Source of the DNA: Salinisphaera sp. UBA6602
GTDB taxonomy: Bacteria; Pseudomonadota; Gammaproteobacteria; Nevskiales; Salinisphaeraceae
Assembly (NCBI GenBank): GCA_002433465.1
Contig: DJIE01000080.1
Coordinates: 1 to 15,460, forward strand
DNA: 15,460 nt
Direction: 5' to 3'
Below the pieces are notes generated by a model. That model was not told where the DNA came from. It searched no databases and saw nothing but the letters and a program-made list of their open reading frames with translations. This document shows positions 1 to 7,093 of the stretch, in pieces. Made by a program: the position numbers and the translations under genes. The number at the start of each line of letters is the position of its first letter. Positions within the stretch are counted from its first letter, which is position 1.

Positions 1-1
1 G

Positions 2-1585
2 ACCGGCGCCGGCAAGTCGATCCTGGTGGACGCGCTCAACCTCATTCTCGGCGACCGGGCCGATGCCCAGGCCGTGCGCGAAGGCGCCGAACGCGCCGAG
101 GTGAGCGCGCGCTTCGTGCTCGACGACGCCCCCACCGCACGCGACTGGCTGGCCGAACACGAGCTCGACGACGACAACGAATGCCTGATCCGGCGCGTGG
201 TCGCCAGCGAAGGGCGCAGCCGCTGCTGGATCAACGGCACGCCCATGCCCGCGCGCGAATTGCGCGAACTCGGCGAACGGCTGGTTGATATCCACGGCCA
301 GCATGCGCATCAGTCGCTGCTGCGTCGCAGCGCCCAGCGCGACCTGCTCGACGAATACGGCGAACATGGCGACGTTCTCGCTGCGGTGGCCGGGGCTGCC
401 GAGACGCTGCGTGAAACCCGCGCTGCAATCGCGGCGATCGAGCAAGTTGACGACGCCGGCGCCATGCGGATCGATCTGTTGCGCTACCAGGTCAGCGAGC
501 TGGAAGCGCTGGATCTGGGCGTCGACGAACTCGACGAGCTGGAAGCCGAGCATCGCCGCCTGGCCAGCGCCGAGCGGCTGATCGGCGACGGCCAGCGCGC
601 GCTCACCCTGCTCTACGAAGCCGAGGAAGGCGCGGCCATGGATCAGCTGGGCAGCGCCGAGCGCCTGGTGGGCGATCTGGCCGAAATCGACGACGGGTTT
701 GCGCCCATCCTCGAACTGGTGGCCAGTGCTCGTATTCAGGCCCAGGAAGCCGTCGACGCGCTGCGCCATCACGTGGATACGCTGGATATCGACCCGCAGC
801 GCTTCAGGGAAGTCGAACAACGCCTGGGCAGCATCCAGGACCTGGCCCGCAAGCATCACTGCGCGCCGGCCGAGCTGCCGGCGCTGGCGGCACGGCTTTC
901 CGAAGAGCTCGACACCCTGGAAGGCGCCGGCGCACGCCTGGAAACGCTCAAGAAAGACGAAGCCAGACAGACCGAGGCCTATCACGAAGCCGCGGCCGCG
1001 CTCAGCAAAAAACGCAGTGCGGCGGCCAAACAGCTGGGCGCGGCCATTACCGACATCATTCGGTCGCTGGGCATGCCGGAAGGCGAATTCAGCGTGCGCA
1101 TCACCCCGGCCGCGCATACGCGCATCAACGCCAGCGGCACCGACGAGATCGAATTCCTGATCGCGGCCAACCCGGGCCAGAGCGCACGCCCGCTGGAACG
1201 CGTGGCTTCCGGCGGCGAGCTGTCGCGTATCAGCCTCGCGATCGAAGTGGTCGCGGCCACCCGAACCCGCGTACCGACCCTGGTGTTCGACGAGGTGGAT
1301 ACCGGCATCGGCGGCGGCGTGGCCGAGATCGTGGGCCGACAGCTGCGCGCGCTCGGCGCGGCCGGACAATCGCTGTGCGTGACCCACCTGCCGCAGGTTG
1401 CCGCCCAGGCCGCCCATCATCTGCATGTGGCCAAGCAGGTACGCAACGGCCACACCTCGACGCGGATCACCTATCTCGATGCCAATACGCGAGTCGAGGA
1501 AATAGCGCGCATGCTCGGCGGCGTCGAACTGACCGCGCAAACGCGGGCCCATGCCGCCGACATGATCGAACGGGCCCGCGATTGA
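2..1585 (+). CDS. recN: DNA repair protein RecN (5'-truncated by window edge)
   Basis: SMC-like ATPase that acts in the cytoplasm at DNA double-strand breaks during RecA-dependent recombination. The reading frame is already open at base 2 and begins inside the Walker A loop (TGAGKS, bases 2-19), so roughly the first 30 residues lie outside the window; the GTG at 26 is an internal valine, not a start. After the N-terminal ATPase half comes a long Ala/Glu/Arg-rich coiled-coil region (about bases 400-1030). The C-terminal ATPase half follows, with the ABC signature SGGELSRI (about 1207-1230), Walker B LVFDEVDTGIGG (about 1280-1315) and the VTHLPQVAA switch region (about 1378-1405). The gene ends with TGA. 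No terminator is obvious before the bamE promoter about 55 bases on. In Pseudomonas fur lies between recN and bamE; here it does not. Identification is secure. Confidence 0.97.
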   Translation, partial: TGAGKSILVDALNLILGDRADAQAVREGAERAEVSARFVLDDAPTARDWLAEHELDDDNECLIRRVVASEGRSRCWINGTPMPARELRELGERLVDIHGQHAHQSLLRRSAQRDLLDEYGEHGDVLAAVAGAAETLRETRAAIAAIEQVDDAGAMRIDLLRYQVSELEALDLGVDELDELEAEHRRLASAERLIGDGQRALTLLYEAEEGAAMDQLGSAERLVGDLAEIDDGFAPILELVASARIQAQEAVDALRHHVDTLDIDPQRFREVEQRLGSIQDLARKHHCAPAELPALAARLSEELDTLEGAGARLETLKKDEARQTEAYHEAAAALSKKRSAAAKQLGAAITDIIRSLGMPEGEFSVRITPAAHTRINASGTDEIEFLIAANPGQSARPLERVASGGELSRISLAIEVVAATRTRVPTLVFDEVDTGIGGGVAEIVGRQLRALGAAGQSLCVTHLPQVAAQAAHHLHVAKQVRNGHTSTRITYLDANTRVEEIARMLGGVELTAQTRAHAADMIERARD

Positions 1586-1639
1586 GAGCGCGTATATTGC
1601 GCCGGACAAGCGCATTCGCGAGTCGCGCGCCGCGCACGT

Positions 1640-1669
1640 TTGGCAGCTACAAAACGGCTGCCGTATGAT
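1640..1669 (+). promoter_or_regulatory. sigma-70-like promoter of bamE with embedded inverted repeat
   Basis: TTGGCA (1640-1645) and TATGAT (1664-1669) each match the sigma-70 consensus at five of six bases and are 18 bases apart. The predicted transcript start is near 1676, about 24 bases before the bamE ATG at 1700. A perfect inverted repeat, GGCAGC (1642-1647) and GCTGCC (1657-1662) with a 9-base loop, lies within the -35 box and the spacer. It could be a repressor site or the remains of a recN 3' hairpin; no T-tract follows it. No sigma-E-type motif was seen. Confidence 0.6.
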
Positions 1670-1699
1670 GCCCATCGCCAACTACGGGTCCAGAAGTCT

Positions 1700-2140
1700 A
1701 TGAGAACAGCCGCCCTACTCGTCATGCTGCTCATGCTCAGCGCATGCAGCCTACCGGTCTTTTTCCGCGTGCCGGTGGTGCAGGGCAACGTGGTGACGGC
1801 CAAAAACGTCAACCAGCTCGAAATCGGCATGACCAAGCGTCAGGTCGAGTACGTCATGGGCACGTCGCTGATCGACAGCAGCTTTGAAAACGATCGCTGG
1901 GACTACGTCTTCTACTACCGCGATCCGCGCGCACACGTGCGCAAAAGCGAGCTCAACCTCTATTTCGTCAACGACAAGCTTGCCGAGATCGATGGCGACG
2001 AGGAATACACTTCGCAAATCATGGATGACGAACCGGTGCCGTCCAGCGTGACCCCCGGCCCGGATAACGACCTGCCCGGTAGCGACGACATCGACCGCTC
2101 CGCCGATCGTCAGCTCAGCCGCCCTCTACCCGGCACCTGA
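1700..2140 (+). CDS. bamE: outer membrane protein assembly factor BamE (SmpA/OmlA lipoprotein)
   Basis: Lipoprotein subunit of the BAM complex, which inserts beta-barrel proteins into the outer membrane. The ATG at 1700 was chosen because it gives a short lipoprotein signal peptide directly: hydrophobic residues 4-13, then the lipobox LSAC with Cys16 as the lipidation site and Ser at +2, consistent with outer-membrane sorting. Upstream in-frame starts would bury this signal. The BamE/SmpA domain follows at about residues 30-100: NVNQLEIGMTKRQVEYVMGT, then WDYVFYYRDP and LNLYFVNDKLAEID. The acidic, Pro/Ser-rich tail (about 105-146) has no recognised domain. The protein is 146 residues, slightly long for the family. 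A weak AGAAG lies upstream of the start. The 3' end overlaps the convergent rnfH by 15 bases. Confidence 0.95.
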   Translation: MRTAALLVMLLMLSACSLPVFFRVPVVQGNVVTAKNVNQLEIGMTKRQVEYVMGTSLIDSSFENDRWDYVFYYRDPRAHVRKSELNLYFVNDKLAEIDGDEEYTSQIMDDEPVPSSVTPGPDNDLPGSDDIDRSADRQLSRPLPGT

Positions 2141-2452
2141 GCCGTCGGCCGCCGCGCGTTCGTCGCGGCGACGGGCATCCACGCGCGCACGGCGACGCTG
2201 GCGCGGGTCGGCGGTGAGAGGACGGTAAATCTCGAGGCGCTCACCCCCGTTGAGCGGCTGGTCGTACCTGATCTTGCGCCCATACACGCCCAGCGGCGGC
2301 GTATCCGCGCCGACGCGTTCGCGATAGATACGATCCAGCCCGCTGGCCTGAAACGCATCCGCCGCACTCACCGGCGGTTGAAGGCATACCCGCCGGCGCA
2401 GGCATTCGCCCGGCAACGCCAGCACCACGTCCACTTCGATCGCTTCGCTCAC
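2126..2452 (-). CDS. rnfH: RnfH family ubiquitin-like protein (RatB)
   Basis: Small protein (108 residues) of the RnfH/UPF0125 family, which has a ubiquitin-like beta-grasp fold. The name comes from association with Rnf electron-transport operons in some bacteria; its biochemical role is not settled. Family features are the N-terminal strand IEVDVVLALPGE (5-16), the helix with FQASGLDRIY (34-43), LGVYGRKIRYDQPL (54-67) and the closing GERLEIYRPLTADP (70-83). A basic Arg-rich tail (86-99) follows. The start is GTG, overlapping the stop codon of the upstream transporter as GTGA, so translation of the two is probably coupled. RnfH genes normally sit beside ratA and bamE; bamE is present here and overlaps the 3' end convergently, but ratA is absent. 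Confidence 0.9.
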   Translation of the reverse strand: MSEAIEVDVVLALPGECLRRRVCLQPPVSAADAFQASGLDRIYRERVGADTPPLGVYGRKIRYDQPLNGGERLEIYRPLTADPRQRRRARVDARRRDERAAADGSGAG

Positions 2453-3864
2453 GGAAACCACACCATTTCGATCAGGCGCAATGCGCCCAGTGCATAGGCC
2501 AGCACGAGCACCAGCACGATGCGCGTGGGATAGCGCAACAGCGCATGCCAGACCGCAAACCCGGTCGCGCGACTGTATCCGCCGGCATGTTGCCAGGCAT
2601 CGACCAACCGCTTCCGGGCCAATACCCGCCCCAGCAGGATACACAGAAGCAGCCCGGTCAACGGCCCGATGAGCTGGGCGGTGATCAGCATCAGCCAACC
2701 GAACAGGTTGTAGCCGCACAGGGTCACCCGATCGAGCACGCCAAAGGAAAGCAGTGCCGCCATGCCCAGCAGCGCCAGCACCAGACCCGAATAGAGCGTG
2801 GCACGCAGGCGCGTATAGCCGCTGCGCTGCTGGACCAGCTGGACCACCGGCTCGAACAGGCCGATCGCGGTCGACAGACTCACCAGCGCCACCAGCACGA
2901 ACATGATCGGCGCCTGCCAATCGCCGGCCATGGCGACCGGCAGAGTTTCGAACAGGCTCTGGATGCCGACATCCAGATCGGCTTCGCTGGGGCCCACGAA
3001 CACAGCCAGCATGAAGGCACAGGCCAGCGACACCGCCAGATCGACCCCCAGAATCAGCAGCGAAAACCGTACCACCGGTGTATTGCTGGGCAGATAACTA
3101 CCGAAACACACCACTACCCCGGTGCCGAGGCTGAGCGTGAAAAAGGCTTGATACAGCGCTTCGAACACGCCGCGCCAGCCCAGCGCGGCAAAGTCGACCG
3201 CGAAAATCGCATAAAGCGCATCGTCGGCGCGCGCATGCATGGCCGCAGACACGACCAGCGCGGTCAACGCCATGAGCATGCAGAAGGCCAGCGTACGCAT
3301 GACCGGCTCGACGCCGCGCCGCAGCCCGTGTGCCGCGGTTGCGACGATCAGGCCAAAGAACAGCAGCAGCCAGCCGAAACCACGCTCCGAATCGCGCGCG
3401 AACGTCACGAACTGCGCGCTCGCCGCCGACACCGAACTGCCGTCGAGCATGCCGGTCACGCCGCGCAGACTGTAGGCCAGACTCCAGGCGGCCACCACGC
3501 TGTAGGCAGCCAGCAGCATGCCGGCGCCGACCACTGCGAGATAACCGCTCCAGATCCACAGGCGCGAATGCGGCGCGTTGCGGGTCCAGGCTGCGATAAC
3601 GCCGGGCACGTCCGCGCGCGTGCCCCGCGCCATGAGCAGCTGGCCGGATAACAACGGCAACCCCATGCTCAGCAGCGCCGTGACATAGACCAGCAAGAAC
3701 GCGCCGGCGCCGTAATCCGACAACAGATACGGCAGGCGCCAGAGGTTGCTCAAGCTCACGACCGCCGCCGTCATCGCGATTACGAAGCGCGATGAAGAAG
3801 ACCATTCCGGACGCTGTGCGAAGGCCACCATCAGCGCTTGAGGCGCCTGGATGGGCAGACGCAT
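2449..3864 (-). CDS. sodium-dependent transporter, neurotransmitter:sodium symporter (NSS/SNF) family
   Basis: Inner-membrane protein of 471 residues with about 11-12 hydrophobic segments and a LeuT-type fold, likely importing an amino acid or similar solute with Na+. The first segment carries the family signature in variant form: VVSLSNLWRLPYLL (35-48), then DYGAGAFLLVY. TM1 Arg43 matches LeuT Arg30. FFTLSLGTG fits unwound TM6, and LVSLSTAIGLFEP fits TM8 near the second Na+ site. The usual GLGN at the TM1 Na+ site is SLSN here and the usual ENGGGAF is DYGAGAF, so this is a divergent member. The substrate cannot be read from sequence. The ATG at 3864 lacks a good Shine-Dalgarno, and Met12 is an alternative start. 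The stop overlaps the rnfH start, indicating a two-gene operon; the gene occupies the place where ratA is found in related genomes. Confidence 0.9.
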   Translation of the reverse strand: MRLPIQAPQALMVAFAQRPEWSSSSRFVIAMTAAVVSLSNLWRLPYLLSDYGAGAFLLVYVTALLSMGLPLLSGQLLMARGTRADVPGVIAAWTRNAPHSRLWIWSGYLAVVGAGMLLAAYSVVAAWSLAYSLRGVTGMLDGSSVSAASAQFVTFARDSERGFGWLLLFFGLIVATAAHGLRRGVEPVMRTLAFCMLMALTALVVSAAMHARADDALYAIFAVDFAALGWRGVFEALYQAFFTLSLGTGVVVCFGSYLPSNTPVVRFSLLILGVDLAVSLACAFMLAVFVGPSEADLDVGIQSLFETLPVAMAGDWQAPIMFVLVALVSLSTAIGLFEPVVQLVQQRSGYTRLRATLYSGLVLALLGMAALLSFGVLDRVTLCGYNLFGWLMLITAQLIGPLTGLLLCILLGRVLARKRLVDAWQHAGGYSRATGFAVWHALLRYPTRIVLVLVLAYALGALRLIEMVWFP

Positions 3865-4019
3865 GCGCGCGTTGCCACATGGCTTAAAGCGGGCATCGGT
3901 CTGCCTGTCTGAAATCGATCATGCACGTACGCCCCGCGGCTGGCACGCGCTTGTCGCCCACGCGCTGTGAATTAAGGCCGGCAAATCATCCCCCCGGTTC
4001 CCTGCTTGCCCTGGCCCGC

Positions 4020-4025
4020 TATACT
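4020..4025 (+). promoter_or_regulatory. -10 element of smpB, close to the start codon
   Basis: TATACT (4020-4025) is a five-of-six match to the -10 consensus. Only six bases separate it from the smpB ATG at 4032, so transcription would start at or next to the A of the ATG. A possible -35 (TTCCCT, 3998-4003, 16-base spacer) is weak. AAGG at 4026-4029 is only two bases from the ATG, too close for normal ribosome binding. Confidence 0.45.
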
Positions 4026-4031
4026 AAGGCC

Positions 4032-4505
4032 ATGGCAAAGCAAAAAAACAGCAAACAGCCCAGTTCGACCATCGCGCTCAACAAGCGTGCGCGTCACGAC
4101 TTCTTTCTGGAAGAACGTCTGGAAGCCGGTCTCGTGCTCGAAGGTTGGGAGGTCAAGGCGCTGCGTGCCGGCAAGGGGCGCATCACCGAAGCCTATGTGC
4201 TGATCAAGGACGGCGAAGCCTTCCTGCTTGGCAGTCATATCCAGCCGCTGGAATCGGCGTCCACGCACGTGGTGGTGGATGCCACGCGTACGCGCAAGCT
4301 GCTGCTGCACGAGCGCGAGCTGGCCACCCTGATCGGCGCGACCGAACAGAAAGGCTTTACCGTCGTACCGCTGGCGATGTACTGGAAGCGTGGCAAGGCC
4401 AAGCTCGAGATCGCGCTGGCCAAGGGCAAGGCGAACTACGACAAGCGCCAGACGAAGAAGGAAGCCGACTGGAATCGCCGCAAGGCGCAAATCCTGCGCA
4501 CCTGA
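4032..4505 (+). CDS. smpB: SsrA-binding protein SmpB
   Basis: RNA-binding partner of tmRNA, required to deliver alanyl-tmRNA to stalled ribosomes in trans-translation. The ATG at 4032 gives a 157-residue protein, the normal length. The open frame reaches further upstream to 3921, but that extension has no family similarity and runs through the putative promoter. The OB-fold core is seen in [20 protein letters not shown] (about 16-35), [14 protein letters not shown] (36-49), [23 protein letters not shown] and the [15 protein letters not shown] block. The basic C-terminal tail contains [13 protein letters not shown] (about 136-148), the part that becomes helical in the decoding centre. The ssrA gene lies 70 bases downstream on the same strand, so both components of the system are adjacent. 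Confidence 0.97.
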   Translation: MAKQKNSKQPSSTIALNKRARHDFFLEERLEAGLVLEGWEVKALRAGKGRITEAYVLIKDGEAFLLGSHIQPLESASTHVVVDATRTRKLLLHERELATLIGATEQKGFTVVPLAMYWKRGKAKLEIALAKGKANYDKRQTKKEADWNRRKAQILRT

Positions 4506-4551
4506 TCGCGACCGGCTTGATTTTATTCCTGCCGCCCACACCCTGTTTTAC

Positions 4552-4560
4552 TGCTACAAT
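4552..4560 (+). promoter_or_regulatory. extended -10 promoter of ssrA
   Basis: TGCTACAAT (4552-4560) combines the TGn extension with TACAAT, a five-of-six -10 hexamer. No -35 match is present at the expected distance, which an extended -10 can compensate. The predicted start near 4567 leaves a short leader that RNase P would remove at 4576. Confidence 0.55.
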
Positions 4561-4575
4561 CTAATTGCCTTTTTC

Positions 4576-4938
4576 GGGGGCGACATGGCTTCGACGCGGA
4601 TGTCAAAACCCAAGGTGCATGCCGAGGTCGCAAATCAACCTCGTTAATCAATTTGCAACCTAAGCTAGTTGCGAACGACGACAACTACGCTCTAGCAGCT
4701 TAAAAAGCCTGCTAGTGCCCGACCGGTAAGTGTCTGTGCTTCCGGACCCGGGTATCGACTCTTGCAGACTCGCGGCAAGGCCCCGCTTCGGGCCGACCCG
4801 TTAAGAGCAAACGAAGATACGCGCAGGTTTTCCCTTTTCGTCGGGTAACCTCGCGCCGACAATCAAAGACGAAATAAGCATGTAGACCCGAGGGTCGAGA
4901 ATCCGCGGACGCGGGTTCGATTCCCGCCGCCTCCACCA
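4576..4938 (+). ncRNA. ssrA: transfer-messenger RNA (tmRNA, SsrA)
   Basis: One-piece tmRNA of 363 bases that rescues stalled ribosomes and tags nascent proteins for proteolysis. The ends pair as an alanine acceptor stem, GGGGGCG (4576-4582) with CGCCTCC (4928-4934), including the G3-U wobble recognised by alanyl-tRNA synthetase; CCA is encoded (4936-4938). Conserved blocks are GGCTTCGACG near the 5' end, AACCCAAGGTGCATGCCGAG (about 4607-4626), AATAAGCATGTAGACC (about 4872-4887) and the T-arm GCGGGTTCGATTCCCGC. The tag frame resumes at GCG 4671-4673 after CTAGTT and runs to TAA at 4701-4703, encoding ANDDNYALAA; with the alanine carried by tmRNA itself the tag is AANDDNYALAA. The E. coli tag has Glu at the second Asp position, while the LAA end recognised by ClpXP is kept. 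Confidence 0.98.
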
Positions 4939-4943
4939 AGTCG

Positions 4944-4980
4944 GCCCCGTATCGCAAAGCGCGATACGGGGCTTTTTCTT
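4944..4980 (+). terminator. rho-independent terminator of ssrA
   Basis: GCCCCGTATCGC (4944-4955) pairs perfectly with GCGATACGGGGC (4961-4972) as a 12-bp stem with an AAAGC loop, followed by TTTTTCTT (4973-4980). It begins five bases after the tmRNA CCA, so it ends the ssrA transcript and any smpB read-through. Confidence 0.93.
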
Positions 4981-5222
4981 GCCTGCCGGATCTGCCCGCC
5001 GGCCGTGCCGTTTGTTACCCGGCCGCCGTACGAACCCGGCCTCGATCGCGCCTGCCGCGAACAGCGTCCACATCGCAGTGTCCAAGCGCCGGCGCTGGGC
5101 ATTACGAACCGCCTGTGCGGTGGAGCACGCCGTACATGGCATAGTTGATGCTGAGCCTTTGCCATGGTGGCCGTCTCACCCAAGCCCGCCACCGTTTGTT
5201 TGATGACCGCTATTCGGATTCG
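4981..5222. other. intergenic region between ssrA terminator and cvrA
   Basis: These 242 bases hold no convincing gene. No integrase or repeat of the tmRNA 3' end is present, although tmRNA genes are common island insertion sites. Two symmetric elements are visible: the 12-bp palindrome AGCGCCGGCGCT (5085-5096), and the inverted repeat CATGGCA (5135-5141) / TGCCATG (5160-5166) with an 18-base loop, ending 56 bases before cvrA. The second could be an operator or leader hairpin. No clear sigma-70 promoter for cvrA was found. Confidence 0.5.
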
Positions 5223-7004
5223 ATGACCGACACCAACATCATCCTTTTCTTTGTCGGCCTGCTGCTTTTTCTGAGCGTAGTCGCCAGTTCGCTGGCGCGC
5301 TTCGGTCCGCCCTTGCTGCTGATCTTTCTGCTGGTGGGCATGCTGGCCGGCCAGGACGGCCCGGGCCAGATCGATTTCGACAACGTGCCGCTGGCGTTTT
5401 TCATCGCCAACCTGGCGCTGGCGATCATCCTGCTCGACGGCGGTCTGCGTACCCACCTGCAGACATTCCGGGTGGCACTATGGCCGGCGTTATCGTTGGC
5501 CACCGTGGGCGTGCTTGTATCGGCGTCGCTGGCCGGCGCGTTCATCGCGGTGTGGCTGAACCTGGACTGGCGTTATGGCCTGTTGCTGGGGTCGATCGTG
5601 GCCAGCACCGACGCGGCCGCCGTGTTCTCCCAGCTGCGCAGTTCCGGCGTCACCTTGAACCAGCGCGTTAGCGCCACCCTCGAGATCGAGTCCGGCACCA
5701 ACGATCCGATGGCCATCTTCATGGTCACCTTCCTGCTGGCCACGATCGATGCCAGCGAGGGCTTCACCGCCTCGAGCATCGCCAGCGAAATCGTCTCGCA
5801 GTTCGGTATCGGGATCGCGGGCGGGCTGTTGCTGGGTTACGGCCTGTCGTTTCTGGCCTCGCGCGTGCGCCTCGTCGAGGGCCTGTATGCCCTGCTGGTG
5901 GCTTCCGGCGGACTGATGGCGTTCACCGCTATCAACCAGCTCGGCGGCAGTGGCTTTCTCGGAATCTATTTGGTGGGACTGGTGGTGGGCAATCGCCGCA
6001 ACCATGCCTCAGAACACGTCTTTCGGGTGATGGACGGACTGGCCTGGATCGCCCAGGCCGGCATGTTTCTGGTGCTGGGCCTGCTGGTCAACCCGCACCA
6101 GCTGTGGGCGCATGCCGGCGCGGCCGCGCTGATCGCAGCATTCCTGATGTTCGTGGCCCGCCCGCTGGCGGTGTGGCTGAGCCTGCTGCCCTTCAACTTC
6201 CCGACCCGGGAGCAGGGTTTCATTGCCTGGGTGGGCCTGCGCGGCGCGGTGCCTATCGTGCTGTCGCTGTTCCCGCTCATGGCCGAACTCGAAGGCGCCC
6301 AGTTTCTATTCGATATCACCTTCGCGGTCGTGCTGGTATCGCTGATCGTGCAGGGCAGCTCCCTGGCCTGGACCGCGCGCCTGCTCAAGCTCGAGGTGCC
6401 GCAGGAACCGGGGCCACAGGCAACCTTCGGCTTTCTCGGCCAACGCCGACAGAACTTCGTGTTGCTGGCCTTTCGTATCGAACCGGCGTCCAGCCTGGCC
6501 ACCACGCAGGGAGAGGCCCTGCAGCGCTTCGAGGGTCTTCGCTGTATCGCGGTCACGCGCTCACACCGCCTGCTGTTTCCCAAGGCCCACTTCGTGTACG
6601 CCGTGGGCGACCTGCTGTATCTGATCACGCCGGCCCAGCACAGCGATGAACTCGGCAAACTCTTTCGTGGCGACACCAAGCATGCACCCGAGGCACGGCG
6701 GTTTTTCGGCAGTTTCACGCTGCGCGGCGATGCCGCGATGTCGGAGCTGGCCGGCGTATACGACCTGAGTCTGTCCGAACACCACTGGGAGCTGTCGATT
6801 GCCGACTATATGCGCCGTCGGCTCAAGCGCCGGCCCGTCGAAGGCGACGTGGTCGATGTCGACGGCCTGCGCCTGACCGTACGGTCACTGCATGCGGGCA
6901 TCATCGAGACCGTCGGGCTGCAGCTGCACGATGACAGTGAGACCGAGAGCGAAACCAAATCGACCAAGCGTCGCCGCGGATCGCCGCCGCCTGCCGCCCA
7001 TTGA
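5223..7004 (+). CDS. nhaP2: potassium/proton antiporter, CPA1 family (CvrA/NhaP2)
   Basis: Inner-membrane cation/proton antiporter of 593 residues, close to E. coli CvrA (NhaP2) along its length; the family exports K+ (and in some cases Na+) for H+ and matters for osmotic and pH balance. The ATG at 5223 (MTDTNIILFF) matches the usual N-terminus better than the upstream in-frame TTG/ATG at 5145/5148. About 12 transmembrane segments carry the antiporter motifs LLDGGLRT (70-77), STDAAAVF with Asp130 (128-135), EIESGTNDPMA with Asp161 (154-164), GLAWIAQAGMFLVLGLLVNP (272-291) and GLRGAVPI (338-345). A cytosolic TrkA-C-like domain (about 420-510) probably senses a ligand, followed by a domain typical of CvrA and a charged tail. 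It is preceded by the ssrA terminator, so it must have its own promoter. Ion preference is inferred from the family. Confidence 0.93.
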   Translation: MTDTNIILFFVGLLLFLSVVASSLARFGPPLLLIFLLVGMLAGQDGPGQIDFDNVPLAFFIANLALAIILLDGGLRTHLQTFRVALWPALSLATVGVLVSASLAGAFIAVWLNLDWRYGLLLGSIVASTDAAAVFSQLRSSGVTLNQRVSATLEIESGTNDPMAIFMVTFLLATIDASEGFTASSIASEIVSQFGIGIAGGLLLGYGLSFLASRVRLVEGLYALLVASGGLMAFTAINQLGGSGFLGIYLVGLVVGNRRNHASEHVFRVMDGLAWIAQAGMFLVLGLLVNPHQLWAHAGAAALIAAFLMFVARPLAVWLSLLPFNFPTREQGFIAWVGLRGAVPIVLSLFPLMAELEGAQFLFDITFAVVLVSLIVQGSSLAWTARLLKLEVPQEPGPQATFGFLGQRRQNFVLLAFRIEPASSLATTQGEALQRFEGLRCIAVTRSHRLLFPKAHFVYAVGDLLYLITPAQHSDELGKLFRGDTKHAPEARRFFGSFTLRGDAAMSELAGVYDLSLSEHHWELSIADYMRRRLKRRPVEGDVVDVDGLRLTVRSLHAGIIETVGLQLHDDSETESETKSTKRRRGSPPPAAH

Positions 7005-7073
7005 CGGCCCCGACGAAAGCGCACACCGGCGCGGTAGCGCAAGCGGCGACTATTAGTCATTGGGTACCCGAAC

Positions 7074-7093
7074 AGCTGAACGGATCAGCTTTT
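7074..7093 (+). terminator. possible terminator after nhaP2
   Basis: AGCTGA (7074-7079) and TCAGCT (7085-7090) form a 6-bp stem with an ACGGA loop, followed by TTT then CTC. It lies 70 bases past the nhaP2 stop. The stem is short and the T-tract modest, so this is a tentative call. Confidence 0.4.

Noticed and set aside
2545..3651. A 368-codon plus-strand frame opposite the NSS transporter gene, rich in Gln, His and Arg
   Set aside because: Composition is typical of an antisense shadow of a membrane-protein gene; no domain and no plausible translation start signal.
3921..4031. N-terminal extension of smpB to an upstream ATG
   Set aside because: The extra 37 residues have no family similarity and cross the likely promoter; the ATG at 4032 gives the normal SmpB N-terminus.
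5085..5096. 12-bp palindrome AGCGCCGGCGCT upstream of nhaP2
   Set aside because: Short GC palindromes arise often by chance at this base composition and it is not near a recognisable promoter.
4920..5222. Possible genomic-island attachment at the ssrA 3' end
   Set aside because: No integrase gene and no second copy of the tmRNA 3' end is present in the window; the neighbour is a chromosomal antiporter gene.
4712..5456. Minus-strand frames across the tmRNA 3' part, including a peptide reading like AGIEPASADSRPSGL
   Set aside because: This peptide is the familiar false translation of tRNA/tmRNA 3' ends; the tmRNA call accounts for the sequence.
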